DNA from: Pacificispira spongiicola
Lineage (GTDB): Bacteria; Pseudomonadota; Alphaproteobacteria; UBA8366; Aestuariispiraceae
Assembly: GCF_012926505.1 (NCBI RefSeq)
Contig: NZ_JABBNT010000004.1
Coordinates: forward strand, 124,001-188,000
Direction of reading: 5' to 3'
Length of the DNA stretch: 64,000 nt
Position numbers and translations under genes: made by a program
Notes under the pieces: model-generated
The model's database searches: none
What the model was told of the DNA's origin: nothing
The model's input: only the letters and a program-made list of their open reading frames with translations
Part shown: positions 56,532-64,000 of the stretch, in pieces
Layout of the letters: the number at the start of each line of letters is the position of its first letter
How positions within the stretch are numbered: position 1 is the first letter of the stretch

Positions 56532-57587
56532 ATGACTGTTCGGGTTCGATATGGCGGCGAACTGCCCGAAGGCGCGGACCCCCTTGCACGCGAGACGCGC
56601 TCTTGGGACTCGCGCGACCTTGGCTTTTCACATGGACGTGCGGCGTTTGCCTGGATTCTTGCCCAGGAACCGGAAATCGCTTGGGTCGCGCATTGCGCCT
56701 ATACCTGCCCCACCGTTCCGGCATTTTTCGATTCGCTCGGCGTGGCCTCGGTCGCTTTCGATGTGGGGGCATCGGCGGCGTCGATCCTGAACGGGATTAG
56801 GGATCGATCCGGGCGCGGCCTTGTCCTGATACCCGCCCTGTTCGGGCGCATGCCGTGGCTGAGCGATGCCGACATCGCACTGTTATCGGATGCAGGTCAT
56901 ACAGTTGTGATCGATGCGGCACAAACGGGCTTCGGCCATGAGGATATAGCGGTTCCCACAAGTGGTGCCGTTCTGTCCTGCCCGCGGAAGGCCTGCGCCT
57001 TGGGGGGTGGGGCAATTTTACGGTTGGGCGGTCCGATGTCCGGCGAGGAAATTGAGAAATTCATGGCGCTACCCGTCGAATTGGACGCGAGTACCGCGAA
57101 AAGAAGGGCGCGGCATTTGTTCGCATTGGGAAAAGAAGCGCCGGAAATGGAAGCGCTGACCTTTGTGCGGCAGTCTGAGGCCGGATGGCCCGCCCATGCC
57201 TGCCGTATGGACGACACCGACTGCAAGGCATTCCTGGCGCTGGACGCTGTCGAACACCGCCGCAGACGAATTGCGAATGCTGCACATCTGTCGGATCGCC
57301 TGAAGGACAGCGGCTTCGTCTTTCCGGATCGGCGAGCGGGGCAGGGCGGCGTGCCGTTCAATTTCCCGCTGTTGATGCCGTCCGGGACAAACCGGGCGGC
57401 TTTATTGGGCCGGTTGCGCGATCGGCGTGTCTTTGCAACGGCTCTTTGGTCGGATGCGGTAATCGATCGGCGGCGGCATCCCTTGGCCGATGCCTATAAG
57501 ACAGATCTGGTGGCGCTTCCGTTGGACCAGCGTTTCGGGCCGGAGGATATGGACGAGATCGCGGACAGGTTCCTGGCATGCATATAG
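56532..57587 (+). CDS. Degenerate PLP-aminotransferase-like protein
   Basis: The 351-residue protein has the fold pattern of DegT-type aminotransferases but is divergent. HTVVIDAAQTGFG holds a likely pyridine-binding Asp128, and LSCPRKACALGGGAILR holds the likely PLP Lys153. The remaining blocks do not match a known subfamily. It starts 15 bases after LegC and overlaps the next gene by ten bases. It may be a second sugar aminotransferase or a non-catalytic relative; the role is unknown. Confidence 0.75.
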   Translation: MTVRVRYGGELPEGADPLARETRSWDSRDLGFSHGRAAFAWILAQEPEIAWVAHCAYTCPTVPAFFDSLGVASVAFDVGASAASILNGIRDRSGRGLVLIPALFGRMPWLSDADIALLSDAGHTVVIDAAQTGFGHEDIAVPTSGAVLSCPRKACALGGGAILRLGGPMSGEEIEKFMALPVELDASTAKRRARHLFALGKEAPEMEALTFVRQSEAGWPAHACRMDDTDCKAFLALDAVEHRRRRIANAAHLSDRLKDSGFVFPDRRAGQGGVPFNFPLLMPSGTNRAALLGRLRDRRVFATALWSDAVIDRRRHPLADAYKTDLVALPLDQRFGPEDMDEIADRFLACI

Positions 57588-59047
57588 GTTTAACGCTCTA
57601 TGGTGCGACCCCTGAAGACGTCATGCAGGACGTCTATTTCCGGGAAGACTTCGCTGCGTTGCATGCCTATCCCGACGGAATCGATTCCTTGACCGTGGAC
57701 GGCTTCCGATGCGTATCCGCGGTGCGGAGTATCGAAGGCACACCGTATGAGGATATGGAAACGCCATGGGGATATGGCGGGCCGGTCGCGACCTCGGAAG
57801 GGGCGTTTTGGCGGGGTCTCGGCATGTGGCGGCAGCGTCAGGCGGATCATGGACGGGTTGCGGAATTCGTCCGGCTGCATCCGTTTTTAAATCCGGCGGC
57901 GCTGCGGGGATCGTTGGATCAAATCCGTTTTGACCGGCTGACGGTGCTGGTGGATCTGACCGAACCGGCGGAACAGCGCCGCGCCCGGTACAACAAGGGG
58001 ACACGCTATTCGTTGCGCAAGGCGGAACGGCAGCTTGAAATCCGTCAGATGGGCGCCGAAGACGGATCGCTTTTTCGCCGTCTGTATGATGTGGGCCTGA
58101 CGCGGAATGCGGCGCTCGACGGATATTACTTCTCGGACGATTATTTTACCCGCCTTCTTTCCGCGGATTGGGCGACGACATGGGTCGCCAGTCTGGACGG
58201 CGAACCGTGTGCGGTTGCCTGTTTCCTGCGCGGCGGGCCGTTTGCGCATTATCACCTGTCCGGTGGTACCGATGCCGCGCGTGACAGTTTCGCGCATTAT
58301 CTCTTGCTCGAAACGGCGTTCCGGCATTTCGCGGAGCGCGGTTGTCGTTGGATGCATCTGGGCGGCGGTCGGACCGCCGCACCGGACGACCAATTGCTTC
58401 ATTTCAAGTCGAAGTTCTCTCCGATCCTGATCCCTTTCTATACCGGCGGGATCGTCTTCGATCGCGCGACCTATACCGCCTTGTCGACCGGTGCGACCGA
58501 GCGGTTCTTGAGTTATCGGTTCACAAAACCGCAGGCGGCGCCGGAATTGCAGCCCAGCCTGCGGGTCGCCCGTCCCGAGGACTTTCAGGACTTCTTCCGG
58601 CTGAAATGCGATGTCGACAATGTCGTATGGTCGGGTGCCGTGAAACCGCCGGACTATACATTCATGGCGGATTGGTTCGCCCATGCGGTCGGCCCGGACA
58701 ACAACCGCACGATCCTGATCGCGGAAAGTCGTGGATCGGTCGTGGGATATGCCTATGTCGACGACACGGAAGACGGGGTCGTCGTCACGGTCGGCCTCGC
58801 GGCATCGGAAGCACAGCGCCAGGCGTTTCGACCGATCCTACGGCTGGTACTGGATTGGGTGTCGACGGAACGCGCCGGCCAGGATGTTCTTACTTGGCTT
58901 TACGATTCGAACCGGTTCCTGACCTCCGCTTTCGAAGCGGAGGGTTTTCAAGTCGATGCCGGTGTTCCAAAGCTGGACGTCTTCACGGCGGCCACGGGCG
59001 ATAACGAAAGTCAGCGGCGTTGGCGGCGTCCCGCCGAAGTAAGCTGA
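57578..59047 (+). CDS. FemAB-like / GNAT fusion acyltransferase
   Basis: The 489-residue protein has an N-terminal FemAB-like (GNAT-fold) domain (about 1-310), with RYNKGTRYSLRKAERQLEIR and the diagnostic HLGGGRTAAPDDQLLHFKSKFSP. A second, smaller GNAT-like domain follows (about 328-470, LRVARPEDFQDFFRLK and the later VVGYAYVDDTEDGVVVTVGLAASEA). FemAB proteins use aminoacyl-tRNA or acyl donors. In this cluster it could acylate an amino group of the nonulosonic acid. The overlap with the aminotransferase-like gene couples them. Confidence 0.8.
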   Translation: MHIGLTLYGATPEDVMQDVYFREDFAALHAYPDGIDSLTVDGFRCVSAVRSIEGTPYEDMETPWGYGGPVATSEGAFWRGLGMWRQRQADHGRVAEFVRLHPFLNPAALRGSLDQIRFDRLTVLVDLTEPAEQRRARYNKGTRYSLRKAERQLEIRQMGAEDGSLFRRLYDVGLTRNAALDGYYFSDDYFTRLLSADWATTWVASLDGEPCAVACFLRGGPFAHYHLSGGTDAARDSFAHYLLLETAFRHFAERGCRWMHLGGGRTAAPDDQLLHFKSKFSPILIPFYTGGIVFDRATYTALSTGATERFLSYRFTKPQAAPELQPSLRVARPEDFQDFFRLKCDVDNVVWSGAVKPPDYTFMADWFAHAVGPDNNRTILIAESRGSVVGYAYVDDTEDGVVVTVGLAASEAQRQAFRPILRLVLDWVSTERAGQDVLTWLYDSNRFLTSAFEAEGFQVDAGVPKLDVFTAATGDNESQRRWRRPAEVS

Positions 59048-59066
59048 TCGTGGGGAGAGTATGGCA

Positions 59067-60215
59067 ATGCATGTTTGTTTCGTGACGGGAACGCGCGCGG
59101 ATTACGGGCTATTGCAGCCTGTGATCGAAGCGACGCATCGTGATCCTTTCTTCCGCACATCCATCGTCGCGTCTTGCATGCATCTTTCCCCTGAATTCGG
59201 AATGACGGTTCAGGAGATCGAAGCGGACGGGTATACGGTTGATGCCCGCGTCGATATGTTGTTGTCGGGCGATAGTCGGATCGCCGTGGCAAAGTCGATG
59301 GGGATCGGAGTGCTCGGTTTCGCCGATGCCTTCGACCGGTTGAAGCCGGACTTGATCGTCCTGCTCGGCGATCGGTTCGAGGCTCTGGCGGCGGCGGAAA
59401 CCGCGCTGATATGCGGCATCCCGGTTGCGCATGTTTCCGGCGGCGACGTCACTTATGGCGCTTTTGACGATTCAATTCGCCATGCCATTACGAAGATGGC
59501 GCATTTGCATTTTGTCGCGTCTGAGGATGCGGCGGCGCGGGTGCGGCAGTTGGGGGAAGCCGACGACAGCGTCTTTGCCTATGGCGATCCCGGCCTGGAC
59601 CGCATGATGACGATGCAGCGGATGGGCCGGGACGAACTGGCCGAAAATCTGGGGATCGTCTTTCGCAAACACATGCTGCTTTTTACCTTTCATCCCGTGA
59701 CCGTGGATGCGATGCCGTCGCGCGACCAATTGGATGTCGTCCTGGGGGCCTTGGACGACCTGGGCGATGACTATGGGATCGTCATCACCATGCCGAACGC
59801 CGACCCCGAGGGCCGGGAATTGGCGAACAGGTTGCGGGACTATACGAGCAGCCGGGAAAACGTGGCGTGTTTCGCGTCGCTGGGCAGCAAGCGATATATC
59901 AGCCTGATGGCGGAAAGCGACGCGGTCGTGGGCAACTCGTCCAGCGGCCTGCTGGAAGCGCCGAGCTTCGGTAAGCCAACCGTGAATATCGGGGAACGGC
60001 AGGCCGGTCGTTTGCGCGCTGCTTCGGTGATCGACTGCCCGGTGGATCGGACCGCCATCGCAACCGCGATCCGGGGCGCGGTCGGTCGGGATTTCAAAGG
60101 GGTCGACAATCCCTATGGCGACGGCCATACAGCGGAAAAGATTATAGCCGAGTTGAAGCGGATCGACGACCCGCGTCGGCTGCTCAAGAAGATATTCGTG
60201 GATCGCGGACGCTAA
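59067..60215 (+). CDS. legG: Hydrolysing UDP/GDP-N-acetylglucosamine-type 2-epimerase (LegG/NeuC)
   Basis: The 382-residue GT-B-fold epimerase has FVTGTRADYGLLQPVIEA, LIVLLGDRFEALAAAETALICGIPVAHVSGGDVTYGAFDDSIRHAITKMAHLHF and GNSSSGLLEAPSFGKPTVNIG, all diagnostic of NeuC-like enzymes. It releases the nucleotide and epimerises C2 to give the 6-deoxy-ManNAc-type substrate for LegI. The start at 59067 has GGGGAG at the right distance; the ATG at 59061 is too close. Confidence 0.92.
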   Translation: MHVCFVTGTRADYGLLQPVIEATHRDPFFRTSIVASCMHLSPEFGMTVQEIEADGYTVDARVDMLLSGDSRIAVAKSMGIGVLGFADAFDRLKPDLIVLLGDRFEALAAAETALICGIPVAHVSGGDVTYGAFDDSIRHAITKMAHLHFVASEDAAARVRQLGEADDSVFAYGDPGLDRMMTMQRMGRDELAENLGIVFRKHMLLFTFHPVTVDAMPSRDQLDVVLGALDDLGDDYGIVITMPNADPEGRELANRLRDYTSSRENVACFASLGSKRYISLMAESDAVVGNSSSGLLEAPSFGKPTVNIGERQAGRLRAASVIDCPVDRTAIATAIRGAVGRDFKGVDNPYGDGHTAEKIIAELKRIDDPRRLLKKIFVDRGR

Positions 60216-60231
60216 CCGGGAAAGCCGAGAC

Positions 60232-61311
60232 ATGACCGAAACATGCTTTGTAATTGCCGAAGCCGGTGTGAATCACAATGGCTCGTTCGAGCGAGCGGCG
60301 GAACTCGTCGTCCAGGCGGCAAAGGCCGGTGCCGACGCGGTAAAGTTCCAGACGTTCAAGTCGGAATCCGTTGTCACGGCGAATGCGCGTAAGGCGGAGT
60401 ATCAAATCGCCAACACGCATGAAGAAGGCAATCAGATCGATATGATCCGTAAGCTCGAACTCAGCTTCGACGATTTCCGGCGTCTTGCCGCGCTGTCGGC
60501 GGACCATGGGATCGAATTCATGTCCACCGCCTTCGATCCGGATAGTCTGAATTTTCTGGTCACGGATATCGGCGTCAAGCGGTTGAAAATTCCGTCGGGC
60601 GAAATGACGAACGGGCCGTATCTTCTGTCCTGTGCACGTCACCGCCTGCCGATGATCGTTTCGACCGGGATGTGCAACCTGCAAGAGGTAGAGGCGGCAC
60701 TGGACGTGATCGCCTATGGCCTGACATGCGACGACATGCCGGACGGGATCGCGGCGGTTGCCGGCGCGTCGAAAACGACGGACGGCAAGGCGGCGTTGCA
60801 GCGTCTGGTCACGCTGCTTCATTGCACGACGGAATATCCGGCCCCGGTCGCTGACGTGAATTTGCGCGCGATGGATACCATGGCAGCCCATTTTGGCTTG
60901 CCCGCCGGTTATTCGGATCATACGCAGGGGATCGTCATTCCGGTGGCGGCCGTGGCCCGCGGTGCGGTCATGATCGAAAAGCACTTCACCCTGGATAGAT
61001 CACTGCCGGGACCGGATCACGCGGCGTCCTTGGAACCGAGTGAATTGGGCGAGATGGTAGCGGCGATCCGCATGGTAAATCTGTCTCTGGGCGATGGCCG
61101 GAAAGCGCCTGCGGAGTCCGAAAGAAAGAACATTCCGATTGCGCGCCGGTCTCTCGTCGCGGCGCGGCAAATCCGCAAGGGCGATGTCTTCACCGAAGAC
61201 ATGTTGTTTGCGAAACGTCCGGCGACGGGGCGCAGCCCGATGGTCTTTTGGGACGTCGTCGGCACGACGAGCAACCGGGATTATGACCCGGACGACCAGA
61301 TCGACGGATGA
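60232..61311 (+). CDS. legI: N-acetylneuraminate/legionaminate synthase (LegI/NeuB)
   Basis: The 359-residue TIM-barrel enzyme condenses a mannosamine-type sugar with PEP to make the nonulosonic acid. It has IAEAGVNHNGSFERAAELV, KFQTFK, TTEYP, GYSDHTQG and EKHFTLDRSLPGPDH, followed by a C-terminal SAF domain (RRSLVAARQIRKGDVFTEDMLF). Its stop overlaps the next start. It is the defining enzyme of the cluster. Leg versus Neu specificity rests on the neighbours. Confidence 0.94.
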   Translation: MTETCFVIAEAGVNHNGSFERAAELVVQAAKAGADAVKFQTFKSESVVTANARKAEYQIANTHEEGNQIDMIRKLELSFDDFRRLAALSADHGIEFMSTAFDPDSLNFLVTDIGVKRLKIPSGEMTNGPYLLSCARHRLPMIVSTGMCNLQEVEAALDVIAYGLTCDDMPDGIAAVAGASKTTDGKAALQRLVTLLHCTTEYPAPVADVNLRAMDTMAAHFGLPAGYSDHTQGIVIPVAAVARGAVMIEKHFTLDRSLPGPDHAASLEPSELGEMVAAIRMVNLSLGDGRKAPAESERKNIPIARRSLVAARQIRKGDVFTEDMLFAKRPATGRSPMVFWDVVGTTSNRDYDPDDQIDG

Positions 61312-61964
61312 TTTCTGCGATGCGTCGCGACCTCCCCATCATCCTGCTCGGCGCAGGCGGCCATGCCGGCGTTGTGTTGGATGCGCTACGCCTTTCAGGG
61401 TTCGATGTCGTCGGCGTCTGCGATCCTGTGCTGACGCCCGGCGATGCGGCGGGCCTCGGCCTGCCGGTTTTCGACGACGCCTCCCTGCCGACGCGATTCC
61501 CGGCGGAGGCCTGCCTGCTGGCGAACGGTGTCGGTAAAATGCCGGACCAGACGCGCCGTCGCGATCTCGCCGAGCGTATGGCCGGTCTCGGCTATTCCTT
61601 CGCGGCGGTTGTCCATCCCTCTGCCGTGATCGCCGGTACGGTGCGACTTGGTGACGGGGCACAGGTCATGGCCGGCGCGATCATTCAGAATGGCGCCGAG
61701 CTTGGCGACCACGCGATCGTGAATACCGGTGCGCGGATCGATCACGGCTGTAAAATCGGTCGTTATGTCCATATTTGCCCCGGTGCTATTTTGTCGGGCG
61801 ATGTCGTGGTCGGCGACGACGGATTCGTCGGTGCGGGGGCGGTGCTCGTTAACGGCGTCACTATCGGCGCGGGGGCGGTAATCGGGGCTGGCGCCGTCAT
61901 CACGGCCGATGTTCCCGCTGGCGCGCGAATTGTTACCCCGAGCAGCCGAGATTTGGCCAAATGA
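61308..61964 (+). CDS. Left-handed beta-helix acyltransferase (NeuD/PglD/LegH type)
   Basis: The 218-residue protein has a Rossmann-like N-terminal domain (ILLGAGGHAGVVLDALRLSGFDVVGVCD). Hexapeptide repeats follow (GTVRLGDGAQVMAGAIIQNGAELGDHAIVNTGARIDHGCKIG). The invariant His in NTGARIDHG is the catalytic base in PglD. It acetylates an amino group on the nucleotide sugar or nonulosonic acid. It overlaps legI by four bases. Confidence 0.9.
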   Translation: MISAMRRDLPIILLGAGGHAGVVLDALRLSGFDVVGVCDPVLTPGDAAGLGLPVFDDASLPTRFPAEACLLANGVGKMPDQTRRRDLAERMAGLGYSFAAVVHPSAVIAGTVRLGDGAQVMAGAIIQNGAELGDHAIVNTGARIDHGCKIGRYVHICPGAILSGDVVVGDDGFVGAGAVLVNGVTIGAGAVIGAGAVITADVPAGARIVTPSSRDLAK

Positions 61965-62911
61965 GCGTATCTAGCGGGCAAGCAGGCGATGCGATCGTGG
62001 TCGGCTTCGGGTCCATTGGGGCCCGGCATGCCGATGTGCTAGGCGGTCTCGGTTTCAATGTTTCCGTGGTCAGCCGCCGTTCGATATCGGAGTATCCGCG
62101 CTATTCGGATATCCGCAGCGCCATTGCCGATTATCCCGGTGCTTATATCGTCATCGCGACGGAAACGTCGGCTCATGGGGACGCGATCGCGGATCTTCAG
62201 GGGGCGGGCCACACGGGACGCGTTATGATCGAAAAGCCATTGTTCGGGGCTTTGTCAGACCTGCGTGGGGACGTGTCCGACGATCTGCGCAAACGGATAG
62301 CGGTCGGCTATAATCTGCGTTTTCATCCGCTGGTCGGGGCTTTGAAGGAACGATTGACCGGTCGCGCCGTGTTCCTCATCGAAGCGGCCGTTGGACAATA
62401 CCTTCCCGATTGGCGTCCGCAACGCGACTATCGGTCCGGATATTCGGCACGTCGCGCTGGCGGCGGCGGGGTCTTGCGCGATTTGAGTCACGAGATCGAC
62501 TATCTGCTGTGGCTGTTCGGCCCGTGGCGGCGCGTCGCCGCGCTGACGGGGACGACGGGTCAATTGGAAATCGATTCCGAGGATTATGCCTCAATTCTTG
62601 TAAAAGGTCGCGATTTTCCGGCGGCGACATTGGCGCTGGACTACCTGGATCGCGCGGTGCGGCGTTACGTGACGGTCCAACATGATGGTGGGACGACATG
62701 TCTGGACTTTGTCGCGGGGACGCTCACGGAAAACGGCGCCGTCGTGGCAGAGGCAAAGCCGGGCCGGAATGAAACCTATATCCGCCTCCATGAGGCGATG
62801 CGGCGCGGCGAGGAATCGGCGTTGTGTTCCTTCGATGAAGGGATGGATGTCTTGCGTATTATCGAAGCGGTGGAACGTGCCGCATCCACGGAGAGTTGGG
62901 CGACGGTATGA
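61961..62911 (+). CDS. Gfo/Idh/MocA-family oxidoreductase (PtmF-like)
   Basis: The 316-residue protein has IVVGFGSIGARHADVLGGLGFNVSVVSRR, the EKP motif (IEKPLFGAL) and GGGVLRDLSHEIDYLLWLFG typical of the family. Its place between the LegI/acetyltransferase genes and the LegF and SDR genes matches ptmF in Campylobacter. It overlaps both neighbours by four bases. The reaction is inferred from that context. Confidence 0.85.
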   Translation: MSVSSGQAGDAIVVGFGSIGARHADVLGGLGFNVSVVSRRSISEYPRYSDIRSAIADYPGAYIVIATETSAHGDAIADLQGAGHTGRVMIEKPLFGALSDLRGDVSDDLRKRIAVGYNLRFHPLVGALKERLTGRAVFLIEAAVGQYLPDWRPQRDYRSGYSARRAGGGGVLRDLSHEIDYLLWLFGPWRRVAALTGTTGQLEIDSEDYASILVKGRDFPAATLALDYLDRAVRRYVTVQHDGGTTCLDFVAGTLTENGAVVAEAKPGRNETYIRLHEAMRRGEESALCSFDEGMDVLRIIEAVERAASTESWATV

Positions 62912-63609
62912 AGCGGTTGTGTACGATTTGCGCCCGGGGAGGGTCGAAGGGCGTGCCCGGCAAGAATGTGCGGATGCTCCTGGGTAAACCGCTGATCGCG
63001 CATACTGTCGAACAGGCACGGGAAAGCGGGTTGTTCGACCATATAGCGGTCAGCAGCGATTCGGATGCGATCCTAAACGCGGCCCGCGATGCGGGTGCGG
63101 ACATACTGGTTCGGCGTCCGGACGAAATGGCTCTGGATACCTCCGCGAAGCTCCCGGCGATCCAGCATTGCGCGAAATCCGCGGAGGCGGAGACAGGGAT
63201 CGCCTACGACATTTTCTGTGACCTGGATGCCACCAGTCCGCTGCGCGATATCGCCGATATTCGTGGCGCGGTCGAGATGATGGAAGCCGGCGGTTGCGAT
63301 AACGTCATTACCGGTGCCCCGGCCCATCGCTCCCCCTATTTCAACTTGGTGGAGCGCGGATCCGACGGATTTGTCGGTGTCTGCAAGAAGCTGGACCGGG
63401 AATTGGTCCGCCGTCAGGACGCCCCGGCTTGCTTCGATTGCAACGCGTCGATCTATGTTTGGACGCGTCACAGCTTGTTTGAGGAGCCAAGCGTCCTGGG
63501 CGACCGAACCGCATTGTTCGAGATGCCGGAATCGCGATCGCGCGATATCGACAGCGAGTTGGACTTCGAAATCGTGGAATTTCTTATGCGCCGAAAGGAA
63601 CGGTCATGA
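62908..63609 (+). CDS. legF: CMP-legionaminic acid-type cytidylyltransferase (LegF/PtmB)
   Basis: The 233-residue enzyme has the family opening CTICARGGSKGVPGKNVRMLLGKPLIAHTVEQARESGLFDHIAVSSDSD with intact GKN residues, and FCDLDATSPLRD near 110. It activates the nonulosonic acid with CTP. The ATG at 62908 overlaps the previous stop; an upstream TTG/ATG extension is unnecessary. It differs clearly from the PseF-like copy at 48816. Confidence 0.9.
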   Translation: MKRLCTICARGGSKGVPGKNVRMLLGKPLIAHTVEQARESGLFDHIAVSSDSDAILNAARDAGADILVRRPDEMALDTSAKLPAIQHCAKSAEAETGIAYDIFCDLDATSPLRDIADIRGAVEMMEAGGCDNVITGAPAHRSPYFNLVERGSDGFVGVCKKLDRELVRRQDAPACFDCNASIYVWTRHSLFEEPSVLGDRTALFEMPESRSRDIDSELDFEIVEFLMRRKERS

Positions 63610-64000
63610 CCTTTTCCTATAAGGATCAGTTCGACCTAACGGGGAAGGTTGCGGTCGTCACCGGGGCGTGCGGCACTTTGGGGCCCGGCATGTGTGAAGG
63701 GCTGGCGGAACAAGGCGCCCATGTCGTGTTGAGCGATATCAAGGCAAAGGCGGCAACCGAATTGGCGGCGGCGCTGACCGACCGCTTCGGTGTGCAATGC
63801 ATCGGCGTGGAATGCGATGTAGCGGACGAAGCCTCGGTCGAGGCGATGACACGGGAGGCGGTCTCCGCATTCGGGCATGTCGATATCCTGCTGAACAATG
63901 CAGCGAACGCCACCCCCGATTTGGAAGCGTATTTCGCGCCGTTCGAAGCCTATTCGCTGGACGAATGGCGGCGAAACCTGACCGTCGATTTAGACGGAAT
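63606..64000 (+). CDS. Short-chain dehydrogenase/reductase, PtmA-like (3' end off window)
   Basis: The visible 131 codons give the SDR N-terminus: VAVVTGACGTLGPGMCEGLAEQGAHVVLSD, with the TGxxxxxGxG cofactor motif, then DVADEASVEAMTREAVSAFGHVDILLNNAA with the NNAG-like motif. The active-site Tyr/Lys lie beyond the edge. Position directly after legF matches ptmA in Campylobacter. It overlaps legF by four bases. The cluster continues past 64,000. Confidence 0.9.
   Translation, partial: MTFSYKDQFDLTGKVAVVTGACGTLGPGMCEGLAEQGAHVVLSDIKAKAATELAAALTDRFGVQCIGVECDVADEASVEAMTREAVSAFGHVDILLNNAANATPDLEAYFAPFEAYSLDEWRRNLTVDLDG

Overview
The window is high-GC DNA from an alphaproteobacterium, probably Rhodospirillales-like. 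The signs are the sucC-sucD-odhA-odhB block, sdhCDAB with fused-class anchors, pyruvate phosphate dikinase, alpha2beta2 glycyl-tRNA synthetase and a YjfB-type motility protein. The exact lineage cannot be fixed from sequence alone. No rRNA, tRNA, CRISPR array, transposase or phage gene was seen.

Region 1 (1-18.4 kb) is mostly housekeeping: a partial AzlC-like permease; the TCA operon sucCD-odhAB on the minus strand; a DEAD-box RNA helicase; a GNAT/TetR pair with a palindromic operator; a small YjfB-like protein; a secreted cyclophilin; glyQ-glyS; and ppdK.

Region 2 (18.4-28.6 kb) holds a DUF559 nuclease gene bracketed by inverted REP-like repeats, metabolic oxidoreductases, a LysE exporter, a 3-hydroxyacyl-CoA dehydrogenase, a DMT permease, and a periplasmic amino-acid-binding protein paired with a TorS-like histidine kinase. 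A 1.3-kb gene-free stretch follows. Its AT-rich part carries DnaA-box-like, IHF-like and Irr-box-like motifs ahead of sdhCDAB.

Region 3 (28.6-42.3 kb) has sdhCDAB, several small envelope proteins, a second sensor pair (a cysteine-less SUOX-fold protein plus a histidine kinase), a dienelactone hydrolase, and a sulfate-activation module (cysD, cysNC). The latter lies next to a GT8-like glycosyltransferase and a PAPS-dependent sulfotransferase.

Region 4 (42.5 kb to the right edge) is one long plus-strand surface-glycan cluster, with many genes overlapping by ATGA. It encodes a legionaminic-acid-type nonulosonic acid pathway: a PtmE-like CBS-nucleotidyltransferase, LegC aminotransferase, LegG 2-epimerase, LegI synthase, a NeuD/PglD-like acetyltransferase, a PtmF-like oxidoreductase, a LegF CMP-transferase and a PtmA-like SDR. 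It also has an acetamidino-modification trio (HisF2, HisH2, WbpG/PtmG), a second PseF-type cytidylyltransferase, a PglK-like ABC flippase, a capsule-type glycosyltransferase, a large unknown protein and a methyltransferase. The least usual parts are a degenerate PLP-aminotransferase-like protein translationally coupled to a FemAB-GNAT fusion. They may build an uncommon N-acyl group on the sugar. The cluster runs off the window, so LegB and the glycan acceptor are not visible.
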